DNA from: Bradyrhizobium sp. DOA9
GTDB lineage: Bacteria; Pseudomonadota; Alphaproteobacteria; Rhizobiales; Xanthobacteraceae
DNA length: 64,000 bases
Assembly: GCF_000617845.2 (NCBI RefSeq)
Contig: NZ_DF820425.1
Span: forward strand, 3,771,725 to 3,835,724
Direction of reading: 5' to 3'
The notes beneath the pieces are model-generated. The model was not told where the DNA came from, ran no database searches, and saw nothing but the letters and a program-made list of their open reading frames with translations. How positions within the stretch are numbered: the first letter of the stretch is position 1; the number at the start of each line of letters is the position of its first letter. Made by a program: the position numbers and the translations under genes. Shown one piece after another: positions 24,744 to 33,309 of this stretch.

Positions 24744-25465
24744 CCGAGCCATTGCATCACGTCGGTGACGCGCTCGACCCGTCGGCGCTCGGGCAGCTCC
24801 GGTCGCGAGATCATGATGACGGGAAGGCCGAGCCTGCGGGCCGCATCGATCTTGGCGCGTGCGCCGTCGCCGCCGGAATTGCGGGCGACGATCCAGGCGA
24901 TGCCGCGCGTGCGCATCATCTCCAGCTCATCCTCGAGCGTGAACGGTCCGCGCGACACGATCACGTCCGCGGCGAAGGGCAGGGCCGCCTCGGGGGGATC
25001 GACGAAGCGCAGCGTATAGGTGTGCTGCGGCTTCATCGCGAATGGCGCGACGTGCTGACGGCCGATGGCGAGGAACACGTTTGCCGGCGCCTCGGGCAGC
25101 GCGGCGACGGCAGCATTGACATCGCGAATTTCGATCCAGTTATCGCCGGGCGCTTTCGTCCAGGGCACGCGCTCGAGTGCGATCGACGGCGTGCCGGTCT
25201 CCGCACACGCCTCGACCGCATTGCGGCTCATCTCGGCCGCGAACGGATGCGTCGCGTCGATCACGTGGGTAATGCCTTCGCGGCGGATATAGTCGGCCAG
25301 CCCGCTCACGCCGCCAAAACCGCCGATGCGGGTCGGCAGCGGCTGATCGGCCGGCGCGCGGGTGCGGCCGCCATAGGAATAGACGGCGTCGATGCCGGCG
25401 CGCGCGATCTCCGCGGCGAGCAGGCTCGCATCGGCCGTTCCGCCCAGAATGAGGGCGCGAATCAT
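24719..25465 (-). CDS. cobK: Precorrin-6A reductase, inverted inside the operon
   Basis: A 248-residue CobK/CbiJ. The nucleotide-binding N terminus ILGGTADASLLA, the YSYGGRTRAP segment, DATHPFAAEMSRNA and VSRGPFTLEDELEMM are family blocks. It reduces precorrin-6A with NADPH. It is the only ring-synthesis gene of this stretch on the reverse strand: it converges on cobJ with a 25-base overlap, and its ATG (25463-25465 in reverse) overlaps the cobL ATG within CATG. Its ribosome-binding site and any promoter must therefore lie inside cobL. Confidence 0.95.
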   Translation of the reverse strand: MIRALILGGTADASLLAAEIARAGIDAVYSYGGRTRAPADQPLPTRIGGFGGVSGLADYIRREGITHVIDATHPFAAEMSRNAVEACAETGTPSIALERVPWTKAPGDNWIEIRDVNAAVAALPEAPANVFLAIGRQHVAPFAMKPQHTYTLRFVDPPEAALPFAADVIVSRGPFTLEDELEMMRTRGIAWIVARNSGGDGARAKIDAARRLGLPVIMISRPELPERRRVERVTDVMQWLGHSARLGA

Positions 25466-26645
25466 GTCTGATCCCTGGCTGACCATCATCGGTATCGGCG
25501 AAGATGGCCTTGCCGGGCTGTCGGAGGCAAGCCGAAAGGCGCTTGCCAGTGCCGAAACCGTGTTCGGCGGCGAGCGCCATCTTGCGCTCGCCGAAATTGG
25601 CAGCCGCGGCCGTCCGTGGCCGGTGCCGTTCGATGCCAATGTCGTGCTGAGCTGCCGCGGAAGGCCGACGGCCGTGCTCGTCTCGGGCGATCCGTTCTGG
25701 CATGGCGCCGGCGCAAGCTTGGCCGAGAAGCTCGGCAGCGACGAATGGATCGCGCATCCGGCACCGTCGACGTTTTCGCTCGCCGCCGCGCGGTTGGGGT
25801 GGCGCCTCGAAGCAACTGTCTGTCTTGGTCTCCACGCTGCGCCGTTCGAGCGTCTTGTGCCGCATCTGGCGCAAGATGCACGCATCATTTGCCTGGTGCG
25901 CGACGCAGCGGCGGTGGACAAGCTCACCAAATGGCTGACGGAACGCGGATGGGGCGCCTCACTCTTGTGGACTCTCGAGGCGCTTGGCGGTCCACGCGAA
26001 TATATCGATCAACATCGCGCCGATCTCTTTGCCGAGGATATCGCTGGAGATCTGGTCGCGGTGGCGGTGCTGGCAATGGGGACGCAGGGCATTCCGCGCA
26101 GCTCCGGCCTGCCGGACGATCTCTTCGTTCACGATGGCCAGATCACCAAGCGTCCGGTGCGCGCGTTTGCGCTTTCGGCCCTGGGGCCGCGGCCCGGCGA
26201 GCGGCTGTGGGATATCGGCGCTGGTTCAGGCTCGATCGCCGTGGAGTGGGCGCTCTGTGGTGGGACGGCGAGTGCGGTCGAAGCGCGTGAGGATCGCGCC
26301 GCGAACATCCGCAAGAATGCTGCTGCGTTCGGGCTGGCGCATCGGATCAGTATCGTCACGGGCCGGGCGCCCGACGCACTGGCTGCACTGGACGCGCCGG
26401 ACGCCGTCTTCATCGGCGGCGGCCTCGATAATGCGATGTTCGATGCGATCTGGATGCGGCTCTCGCCGGGAGCGCGGCTCGTCGCACATTCGGTCACGCT
26501 GGAGACGGAAGCGATGCTCGGCGAGCTCCATCAGCGCCACGGCGGCGAGCTGATGCGGGCCGAGATTGCGCATGCCGCCCCTCTTGGCCGCTATCGGTCA
26601 TGGGAGGCGGCACGCCCCGTGGTGCAGTGGAGTGTGGTGCGATGA
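25464..26645 (+). CDS. cobL: Precorrin-6Y C5,15-methyltransferase (decarboxylating)
   Basis: A 393-residue fusion of two methyltransferase domains (CbiE plus CbiT). WLTIIGIGEDGLAGLS opens the N-terminal CbiE-like domain; the C-terminal CbiT-like domain shows DIGAGSGSIAVEWAL. It methylates C-5 and C-15 and decarboxylates precorrin-6B. The ATG at 25464 overlaps the cobK start on the opposite strand. GAGGG about eight bases upstream could be the ribosome-binding site. Confidence 0.95.
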   Translation: MSDPWLTIIGIGEDGLAGLSEASRKALASAETVFGGERHLALAEIGSRGRPWPVPFDANVVLSCRGRPTAVLVSGDPFWHGAGASLAEKLGSDEWIAHPAPSTFSLAAARLGWRLEATVCLGLHAAPFERLVPHLAQDARIICLVRDAAAVDKLTKWLTERGWGASLLWTLEALGGPREYIDQHRADLFAEDIAGDLVAVAVLAMGTQGIPRSSGLPDDLFVHDGQITKRPVRAFALSALGPRPGERLWDIGAGSGSIAVEWALCGGTASAVEAREDRAANIRKNAAAFGLAHRISIVTGRAPDALAALDAPDAVFIGGGLDNAMFDAIWMRLSPGARLVAHSVTLETEAMLGELHQRHGGELMRAEIAHAAPLGRYRSWEAARPVVQWSVVR

Positions 26646-27010
26646 AGGTCGCCGGACTCGGCTTCAAGCGCGATGTGACGCTGGCTTCCTTGCGCGAAGC
26701 GCTGCTGGCTGCCGGCGGTGCGGAAGGGCTTGCGGCGATGGCAACCGTCAGCGACAAGGCGGATGCGGAGCCTCTGAAGCAGCTCGCCCTCGAATGTGGC
26801 GTTCCCATCAAGGCTGTCCCGGCCGACGCGTTGGCCGGTATTGATACGCCGACGCAATCGGTGCGGATCACCGAAGGGTTCGGCACGGGATCTGTGGCCG
26901 AGGCTGCGGCGCTCGCAGTCGCCGGTCCCGGCGCGCGGTTGATTGCAACACGGGTTGTCTCGCAGGATCGCACCGCGACCGCCGCGATCGCCGAAGGAGA
27001 CGGCGCATGA
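26642..27010 (+). CDS. cobE: CobE / CbiG C-terminal-domain protein
   Basis: A 122-residue protein like the C-terminal domain of CbiG, known as CobE in aerobic producers. KVAGLGFKRDVTLASLREAL at the N terminus, the alternating CGVPIKAVPADAL segment and GTGSVAEAAAL support this. Its exact biochemical role is unsettled; it is needed for efficient aerobic corrin synthesis in some species. Its ATG overlaps the cobL stop and its stop overlaps the cobM ATG. Confidence 0.88.
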   Translation: MKVAGLGFKRDVTLASLREALLAAGGAEGLAAMATVSDKADAEPLKQLALECGVPIKAVPADALAGIDTPTQSVRITEGFGTGSVAEAAALAVAGPGARLIATRVVSQDRTATAAIAEGDGA

Positions 27011-27789
27011 CGGTGCATTTCATCGGCGCCGGGCCGGGCGCGCCTGACTTGCTCACGTTGCGCGGCCGCGACCTGATCGCGGCCTGTCCCGTTTGTCTCT
27101 ATGCCGGTTCGCTGGTGCCGGAGGGCGTGCTGGCGCATTGCCCGCCGGGGGCGCGGATCGTCAACACCGCGCCGATGTCGCTCGACGAGATCATCGCCGA
27201 GATCGCAGCCGCGCATGCGGCGAGCCAGGACGTCGCGCGGCTGCATTCCGGCGATCTCTCGATCTGGTCGGCGATGGGCGAGCAGCTCCGCCGTTTGCGC
27301 ACGCTGGGGATTCCCTACACGGTGACACCCGGCGTTCCCTCGTTCTCGGCTGCCGCGGCTGCGCTGGAGGCCGAGCTGACGCTGCCCGGCTTGGCCCAGA
27401 CGGTTGTGCTGACGCGCACGCCGGGCCGCGCCAGCGCGATGCCCGAGGGCGAGAAGCTCGCCGCGTTTGCATCGACCGGCGCGGTGCTCGCGATCCACCT
27501 GTCGATCCATCTGCTCGACCATGTCGTCGCCGAGCTGACGCCGCATTGCGGCGCGGATTGCCCGGTCGCGATCGTCTGGCGCGCGAGCTGGCCGGAGCAA
27601 CGCATCGTGCGCGCGACGCTGGCAACGCTCGATGCGGCCGTGGGTGGCGAGATGGAGCGCACGGCGCTGATCCTGGTCGGCAGGACGCTTGGCGCTGCCG
27701 ATTTCGACGAGAGCCGTCTCTACGCCGCCGATTACGACCGCCGCTACCGGCCCGTCGGTGCCGAGCCGCGCTTTCCGGAGGCGTCGTGA
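27007..27789 (+). CDS. cobM: Precorrin-4 C11-methyltransferase
   Basis: A 260-residue tetrapyrrole methyltransferase. VHFIGAGPGAPDLLTLRGRD, the CLYAGSLVP segment, HSGDLSIWSAMGEQ and LTRTPGRASAMPEGE are characteristic of CobM/CbiF. It methylates precorrin-4 at C-11. Start and stop codons overlap those of cobE and cobB. Confidence 0.97.
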   Translation: MTVHFIGAGPGAPDLLTLRGRDLIAACPVCLYAGSLVPEGVLAHCPPGARIVNTAPMSLDEIIAEIAAAHAASQDVARLHSGDLSIWSAMGEQLRRLRTLGIPYTVTPGVPSFSAAAAALEAELTLPGLAQTVVLTRTPGRASAMPEGEKLAAFASTGAVLAIHLSIHLLDHVVAELTPHCGADCPVAIVWRASWPEQRIVRATLATLDAAVGGEMERTALILVGRTLGAADFDESRLYAADYDRRYRPVGAEPRFPEAS

Positions 27790-29099
27790 TGCCCGCGAGC
27801 CTTGTCATCTCCGCGCCGGCCTCCGGCGTCGGCAAGACCACGCTGACGCTGGCGCTCGCCCGTGCCTGGCGCCATCGCGGCCTGAACGTGCAGTGCTTCA
27901 AGAGCGGGCCCGATTACATCGATCCCGCCTTTCACGCCGCCGCCACCGGGCGCGCCTCTGTTAATGTCGATAGCTGGGCGATGGATCGCAGCACCATCGC
28001 GCATCTCGTCGGCCGTGCCGCCGACGCCGATGTCGTGCTCGCCGAGGGATCGATGGGCCTGTTCGACGGCGTCGCCGCGCGCGGTGTCTCCGGCACGGGA
28101 GCGACCGCCGATATCGCGGAGATGCTGGACTGGCCGGTGGTTCTGGTGATCGATCCTTCGGGACAGGCACAGACCGCAGCGGCGATCGCTGCAGGCCTTC
28201 GCGATTACCGCGCCGGCGTGCGCCTCGCGGGCGTCGTGCTCAATCGCGTCGCCAGCCCCCGCCACGAGGATCTGGTGCGGCGCGCGCTGAACGAGGCCGG
28301 CATCAAAGTGTTCGGCGCGCTGCCGCGCCACGCCGAGATCAGCCTGCCGAAGCGGCATCTCGGCCTCGTGCAGGCCGAGGAGCAGGCCGAGATCGGCAAG
28401 CTGATCGACGAGGCCGCGCGCTTTGTCGGCGAGCATGTCGATCTCGATGCGGTGCTATACGCAGCAGGCAAATGGTCGCCGCAAGGAATGGTGAACGGAC
28501 TGAACGTAACGCCGCCCGGCCAGCGCATCGCGCTAGCGCGCGATGCGGCGTTCTCCTTCGTCTATCCGCACATGCTGGAAGCCTGGCGCGCGGCGGGCGC
28601 CGAGATCGTGCCGTTCTCGCCGCTGGCCGATCAAGCGCCCGATGCGGGCGCCGACGTGTGCTGGCTGCCGGGCGGCTATCCCGAGCTGCATGCCGGAAAG
28701 ATCGCGGCCAACGCGCGCTTTCGCAGCTCCTTGCGCGCGTTCGTCGAAACGCGGCCCGTGCATGGCGAATGCGGAGGCTATATGGTGCTGGGCGCAGGCC
28801 TCACCGACGCCGACGGCGTCCGTCATGAGATGACGGGGTTGCTCGGCCTGGAGACCAGCTTTGCCAAGCGCCGCATGCATCTCGGCTATCGTCTCGCCGA
28901 ACTCGCCGCGCCGATGCCGGGGCATCGGCCTGGCGCGCGCCTGCGCGGCCACGAGTTCCACTATTCGACCATCCTCGCCCAGCCCGATACGCCGCTGGCG
29001 GTCGTGCACGACGCCACCGGCGCGGTCATCGCCGAGACCGGCTCGCGCCGTGGCCATGCCACGGGCACATTCTTTCATCTGATCGCGGAGGACCGGTGA
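27789..29099 (+). CDS. cobB: Hydrogenobyrinic acid a,c-diamide synthase (cobyrinate a,c-diamide synthase)
   Basis: A 436-residue glutamine amidotransferase related to CobQ. The N-terminal P-loop SAPASGVGKTTLT and FKSGPDYIDPAFH define the ATP domain; the C-terminal glutaminase-like domain has Cys in HGECGGYMVLG and the HEFHYS motif. It amidates the a and c side chains before cobalt insertion. ATG at 27789 overlaps the cobM stop (TGATG). Confidence 0.96.
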   Translation: MPASLVISAPASGVGKTTLTLALARAWRHRGLNVQCFKSGPDYIDPAFHAAATGRASVNVDSWAMDRSTIAHLVGRAADADVVLAEGSMGLFDGVAARGVSGTGATADIAEMLDWPVVLVIDPSGQAQTAAAIAAGLRDYRAGVRLAGVVLNRVASPRHEDLVRRALNEAGIKVFGALPRHAEISLPKRHLGLVQAEEQAEIGKLIDEAARFVGEHVDLDAVLYAAGKWSPQGMVNGLNVTPPGQRIALARDAAFSFVYPHMLEAWRAAGAEIVPFSPLADQAPDAGADVCWLPGGYPELHAGKIAANARFRSSLRAFVETRPVHGECGGYMVLGAGLTDADGVRHEMTGLLGLETSFAKRRMHLGYRLAELAAPMPGHRPGARLRGHEFHYSTILAQPDTPLAVVHDATGAVIAETGSRRGHATGTFFHLIAEDR

Positions 29100-29827
29100 G
29101 CGGCTTCGTCTCTTTCGTTTCCGCCGGCCCTGGCGATCCCGAGCTCCTCACGGTGAAGGGCGCGGCGCGGCTGCGCGAGGCAGACGTCGTGCTCTATGAC
29201 GATCTTGCCTCCGGCGCGATCCTCGATCTCGCCCGGCCCGGCGCCAATCTCGTCGCGGTGGGAAAGCGGGCCGGGCGTCCTTCGACCAAGCAGCATCACG
29301 TCAACCGTCTCCTGGTCGACTACGCCGCAACCGGCGTGCGCGTGGTGCGGCTGAAGTCCGGCGATGCCGGCATTTTCGGCCGGCTCGAGGAGGAGCTGGA
29401 AACGCTGCGCGAAGCCGGCATCGGCTACGAGATCATTCCCGGGGTCACCTCCGCCTGTGTCGCCGCCGCCGAGGCCGGCATTCCCCTGACCCGCCGGCAT
29501 ACCTCCCGCCGGGTGCAGTTCATCACCGGGGCCGACGTCACCGGCGAGTTGCCGCCCAATCTGAATTGGGCGGCGCTGGCCGATCCCGAGGCCACGACCG
29601 TGGTCTATATGGGCCGGCGCACCTTTCCGGCGCTTGCCGCAAAATTGATCGCGCACGGTCTCGCGCCGCGCACCCCGGCGCTGTTCGCCGAATCTCTCGG
29701 GCGTCCCGACGAACGGCTGGTCCGCACCACGATTGCCGAGCTTGCCGAGCAGCTTGGGCGCGGCGGCGCCGCCTCCACCGCCGCCGTGATCCTGTTCGGC
29801 GCGCTGGCGGGAGAATATCCGGCATGA
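29096..29827 (+). CDS. cobA: Uroporphyrinogen-III C-methyltransferase (SUMT)
   Basis: A 243-residue SUMT without the CysG oxidase/chelatase domain. VSAGPGDPELLTVKGA, KRAGRPSTKQHHVN and the TSRRVQFITGAD block are signatures. It makes precorrin-2, the entry step to corrins. The GTG start at 29096 overlaps the cobB stop by four bases. It ends the second stretch of the forward operon; riboswitch 2 begins about 60 bases later. Confidence 0.96.
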   Translation: MSGFVSFVSAGPGDPELLTVKGAARLREADVVLYDDLASGAILDLARPGANLVAVGKRAGRPSTKQHHVNRLLVDYAATGVRVVRLKSGDAGIFGRLEEELETLREAGIGYEIIPGVTSACVAAAEAGIPLTRRHTSRRVQFITGADVTGELPPNLNWAALADPEATTVVYMGRRTFPALAAKLIAHGLAPRTPALFAESLGRPDERLVRTTIAELAEQLGRGGAASTAAVILFGALAGEYPA

Positions 29828-29884
29828 CGGCTCCGGCAGCGGTTCGCCCCTTGACGCCCGCGATGCGAAAGGGGCACACAGGAG

Positions 29885-30076
29885 CGGCATGGTGCTCGAC
29901 GCGGCGCAAAGCGCCGGAGCATAATCGGGAATGGGGATGGGCGGACCCAGTTGCGGCGCCCAAAACCCCAGCCGCCCCCGCGACTGTAAGCGGTGAGGGG
30001 CTCCGAACCGCCACTGGACCGCAAGGTCCGGGAAGGCCGGAGAACCCAGTGAATCGCGAGCCAGGAGACCGGCCGT
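29885..30076 (+). promoter_or_regulatory. Cobalamin riboswitch 2 (aptamer)
   Basis: Conserved elements in order: GCCGCCCCCGCGACTGTAAG near 29970-29989, GCCACTG at 30010-30016, GGGAAGGCC near 30030, and the 3' B12 box GAGCCAGGAGACCGGCC around 30058-30074. The linker to the next gene holds a six-base hairpin (GCCGTC 30095-30100 with GACGGC 30107-30112) just before the AGGAAGGA ribosome-binding site, with no run of T. It would control cobalt permease, cobF and cobT separately from the upstream operon. Confidence 0.95.
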
Positions 30077-30128
30077 GCACGTATTGAGGCCAAGGCCGTC
30101 GGGTGTGACGGCAGGAAGGAATTGAGCC

Positions 30129-30806
30129 ATGCATATCGAACCCGGCATCGTGACGGGCGCCAAGCTCGTGTTGAGTTACGCAACCGGCATCGCCGCAGGC
30201 GGCGTTGCCTTGAAGCTCGCGGTCGAGACCGTGCGCGAGCAGGGCATCGGCTCGCTTGCGTTGCGCACCCTCGCGGCCACCGCGGCCGTCTTCATCTTCT
30301 TCGAGATCCTGCCGCACTTCCCGGTCGGCGTCTCCGAGGTGCACTTCATCCTCGGCTCGACCTTGTTCCTGCTGTTCGGTGCGGCGCCTGCAGCCCTCGG
30401 CCTTGCATTTGGCCTGCTGCTTCAGGGCGTCTTCTTCGAGCCCGCCGACATCCCGCAATATGGCATGAACGTCACGACGCTGCTGGTGCCGCTGTTCGCG
30501 ATCCAGGCAATCGCCGCACGGATCATTTCGCGCAACACCGCCTATGTGGATTTGAAGTATCGCCAGGCGCTGGCGCTTTCGACGACTTACCAGGCCGGCG
30601 TGATCGCCTGGGTGGCGTTCTGGGCGCTCTATGGCTCCGGCTTTGCGATGAGCAACCTCGCCAGCATCGCGACCTTCGCGGCGTCCTATGCGCTGGTGAT
30701 CGTGATCGAGCCGCTGGCCGATCTCGCCGTGCTGGCGCTGGCGAAGTCGCTGCGCGGCGTCACCGCACCCGGCCTCGTCACCCCGCGCCTGCACAACGCG
30801 GCTTAA
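30129..30806 (+). CDS. CbiM-family energy-coupling-factor permease, predicted cobalt uptake
   Basis: A 225-residue polytopic membrane protein of the CbiM/PF01891 type. It begins MHIEPG, keeping the N-terminal His after Met that binds Co2+ or Ni2+ in CbiM, and has about six membrane segments. CbiN, CbiQ and CbiO genes are absent, so it is a stand-alone CbiM-like protein. The riboswitch immediately upstream and the following cobF make cobalt the likely substrate. AGGAAGGA eight bases before the ATG fixes the start. Confidence 0.85.
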   Translation: MHIEPGIVTGAKLVLSYATGIAAGGVALKLAVETVREQGIGSLALRTLAATAAVFIFFEILPHFPVGVSEVHFILGSTLFLLFGAAPAALGLAFGLLLQGVFFEPADIPQYGMNVTTLLVPLFAIQAIAARIISRNTAYVDLKYRQALALSTTYQAGVIAWVAFWALYGSGFAMSNLASIATFAASYALVIVIEPLADLAVLALAKSLRGVTAPGLVTPRLHNAA

Positions 30807-30844
30807 GAGACAAGGGGCGGCCGTCATGGCCGCCCCACACGCCG

Positions 30845-31594
30845 ATGCTCACGCTCTCCCTGATAGGCATCGGTTGCGGCGATCCCGAGCAGCTCACGCG
30901 CGCCGCGACCCGCGCCATCAACGCGGCCGATCTCGTCCTGATCCCGCGCAAGGGAAGCGCAAAGTCCGATCTTGCCGATCTCAGGCGAACGATCTGCGCC
31001 GGCGTGCTCACCGACAAAACGGCGCGCATCGCCGAGTTCGATCTTCCCGTGCGCGATGCGACCGAGGCGGACTACCGCAAGGGCGTCGACGATTGGCATG
31101 ACGCGGTCGCCGCCGCGTGGTCGCAGACCATCGCAAGCCATCTCGGTGGTGACGGCAAGGTTGCACTGCTGATCTGGGGCGATCCCTCGCTCTACGATTC
31201 CTCGCTGCGCATCGCCCGGCGGCTCAATCCTTTGCCTGACATCGAGGTCGTGCCCGGCATCACCTCGATCCAGGCGCTGTGCGCGGCGCATGCGCTGCCG
31301 CTCAACGACATCGGCGAGCCCTTTTTGGTCACGACGGGGCGGCGCTTGCGCGAAGGCGGCTGGCCGGCGGGTGTCGATACGGTCGTGGTGATGCTCGACG
31401 GCGGCGCCGCGTTCCAGTCGCTCGATCCGGCTGGGCTTCACATCTGGTGGGGGGCCTATCTCGGCATGCCCGATCAGATCATTATGTCCGGCGCGCTCGG
31501 CGAAGCCGGCCCGCGCATCGTCGCCCTGCGGCAGGAGGCGCGCGAGCGGCATGGCTGGATCATGGACAGCTATATTCTCAAGCGCGTGACGTAG
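30845..31594 (+). CDS. cobF: Precorrin-6A synthase (deacetylating)
   Basis: A 249-residue tetrapyrrole methyltransferase. LIGIGCGDPEQLTRAATRAI, the WGDPSLYDSSLRIARRL segment and VVPGITSIQALCAAHALPLN are CobF signatures. It methylates C-1 and removes acetate, a step specific to the aerobic pathway. It lies 38 bases after the CbiM-like gene and just before cobT, under riboswitch 2. Confidence 0.95.
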   Translation: MLTLSLIGIGCGDPEQLTRAATRAINAADLVLIPRKGSAKSDLADLRRTICAGVLTDKTARIAEFDLPVRDATEADYRKGVDDWHDAVAAAWSQTIASHLGGDGKVALLIWGDPSLYDSSLRIARRLNPLPDIEVVPGITSIQALCAAHALPLNDIGEPFLVTTGRRLREGGWPAGVDTVVVMLDGGAAFQSLDPAGLHIWWGAYLGMPDQIIMSGALGEAGPRIVALRQEARERHGWIMDSYILKRVT

Positions 31595-31603
31595 CGAGGC
31601 AGC

Positions 31604-32656
31604 ATGCTTCCCGAATGGGTCTACCGACAGTGCCCCGAGATCTCCGCAGTCCATCGCGAGGCGGCGATCGCGCGGCAGGCGCAATTGACGAAGCCCACCG
31701 GCGCCCTCGGCCGCCTTGAGCAGCTCGCGATCGAGCTTGCGGGGCTGCAAGCGACGGAGCAGCCTCGCGCCGCGCGCGTGCCGATCATCGTGTTCGCCGG
31801 CGATCACGGCATCGTTGCGCAGGGCGTGTCGGCCTATCCGCAAGCGGTCACCATCGCGATGATGGCGAACTTTGCCTCCGGTGGCGCGGCGATCTCGGTG
31901 CTGGCGCGCGAGCTGGGCTCAAACCTCGAGGTGGTCGACGCCGGCACGCTGGCCGATGAGCAAATGCCGGGAATCGTCACCGACAAGCCGCGCAGCGGCA
32001 CGCGCGACTTCAGTGTCGAGGCCGCGCTCACGCCGGCGGAATTGGCCTTCGCCTTCGAGGCCGGGCAGCGCGCGGTGGCGCGCGCCGAGGCCGGCCGGCC
32101 TGATCTGTTGATCTTCGGGGAGATGGGGATCGGCAACACCACGACGTCAGCGGCGATTGCTGCGAGCCTGCTCGGAGTGAGCGCCGGGGAGATCGCCGGC
32201 AGCGGCACCGGCGTCGATGCGGCCGGCCGCGCGCATAAGGCGCGGGTGATCGATGCGGCGATCGCGCGCCACGGCGTCACCGGGGCCTCGGTCGAGAAGA
32301 TCCTGTGCGCGGTCGGCGGCCTCGAAATCGCGGCGATCTCGGGCGCGATCATCGCGGCTGCGCAACGCCGCATTCCCGTGTTGATCGACGGCTTCATCGT
32401 CTCGGTGGCGGCGCTGGCCGCAGTGCGCCTCAACCCGTCCTGCCAGCCGTTCCTGCTGCCCTCGCATCAATCGGCGGAGCAGGGACATCGGCTGGTGTTG
32501 CGCGCGCTGAACGTGCAGCCGCTGATCAGCCTCGATCTCAGGCTCGGCGAGGGATCGGGGGCCGCGATCGCGCTGCCGCTGGTGCGCTCTGCCTGCGCAC
32601 TTCATAACGGCATGGCGACGTTTGCGCAGGCCAACGTGCCTGACAGGCCTAGCTGA
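31604..32656 (+). CDS. cobT: Nicotinate-nucleotide-dimethylbenzimidazole phosphoribosyltransferase
   Basis: A 350-residue CobT (CobU in P. denitrificans naming). GRLEQLAIELAG, FAGDHGIV, the GEMGIGNTTTSAAI phosphate site, VLIDGFIVSVAAL and the catalytic Glu region LRLGEGSGAA are visible. It makes alpha-ribazole phosphate from dimethylbenzimidazole (BluB product). Its last eight bases overlap the convergent phosphatase gene. Confidence 0.97.
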   Translation: MLPEWVYRQCPEISAVHREAAIARQAQLTKPTGALGRLEQLAIELAGLQATEQPRAARVPIIVFAGDHGIVAQGVSAYPQAVTIAMMANFASGGAAISVLARELGSNLEVVDAGTLADEQMPGIVTDKPRSGTRDFSVEAALTPAELAFAFEAGQRAVARAEAGRPDLLIFGEMGIGNTTTSAAIAASLLGVSAGEIAGSGTGVDAAGRAHKARVIDAAIARHGVTGASVEKILCAVGGLEIAAISGAIIAAAQRRIPVLIDGFIVSVAALAAVRLNPSCQPFLLPSHQSAEQGHRLVLRALNVQPLISLDLRLGEGSGAAIALPLVRSACALHNGMATFAQANVPDRPS

Positions 32657-33221
32657 CCCGCTGATTGACGGAGACGACACGCCAGCCGGTGGCGAGCCGG
32701 TCGATCCGGGTCAGCGACAGCGGATCGACGACGAAGCGCAGCGCCGCTTCCGGCGTGAGATCGAGCGCGATGCAGAGTGCGGCCCGAATGGTGCCGGAAT
32801 GGACCACCAGCGCTGCGGAGCCTGCGCCGACCCGCGAGAGGCCGAGGCGAACGCGAGCGACCTGATCCGCAAAGCTTTCGCCGTTCGGCGGCCGTCCGTG
32901 CGCCGGATCGCGCCACACTTGCGCGTAGGCCTCGCCGCCGCTCGCGGCGAGCTCGTCATGCCGATGGCCCGTCCAATCGCCGAAATCCTGCTCGCCGAAT
33001 TCGCTGACCAGCTCCGGTTCGAGTCCCAGCGCACGCGCCGTCTCGACCGTGCGCCGGGCCGGGCTGGCATAGCCAGTGACATCCGCGGGCAAACGCTGCC
33101 TGAGAGCCGCCAATGTGGCGTGATCGCCGAGGTCGGCCGGCGCATCGACTGCATGGATCGTTCCGGCCACGCCCGCGACGGCCGCGTGCCTGATCAACCA
33201 GAGGAAGGTCTCGCCTTCCAT
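32649..33221 (-). CDS. cobC: Histidine phosphatase, probable alpha-ribazole phosphatase
   Basis: A 190-residue histidine-phosphatase-superfamily protein. The RH pair of LWLIRHAAV (RHA rather than the common RHG), the FGEQDFGDWTG loop, and VVHSGTIRA with the second catalytic His are present. In Salmonella, CobC dephosphorylates alpha-ribazole phosphate or cobalamin phosphate; position beside cobT supports this here, though family members are diverse. I start at the ATG at 33221, with GGAG six bases before; an ATG at 33227 and a TTG at 33233 are alternatives. Confidence 0.75.
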   Translation of the reverse strand: MEGETFLWLIRHAAVAGVAGTIHAVDAPADLGDHATLAALRQRLPADVTGYASPARRTVETARALGLEPELVSEFGEQDFGDWTGHRHDELAASGGEAYAQVWRDPAHGRPPNGESFADQVARVRLGLSRVGAGSAALVVHSGTIRAALCIALDLTPEAALRFVVDPLSLTRIDRLATGWRVVSVNQRVS

Positions 33222-33273
33222 GCTCATCTCCAAGGAAGTTGGTCACTGTGGCCACGACGCCGCAACTGGCACA

Positions 33274-33302
33274 TTGACTCTGTCTTGGTGGTAATCCTAG
33301 AT
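33274..33302 (+). promoter_or_regulatory. Promoter for riboswitch 3 transcript
   Basis: TTGACT at 33274-33279 and CTAGAT at 33297-33302 are separated by 17 bases. This fits the alphaproteobacterial housekeeping pattern and would start transcription a few bases before the aptamer. Confidence 0.6.
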
Positions 33303-33309
33303 GCTCGCG

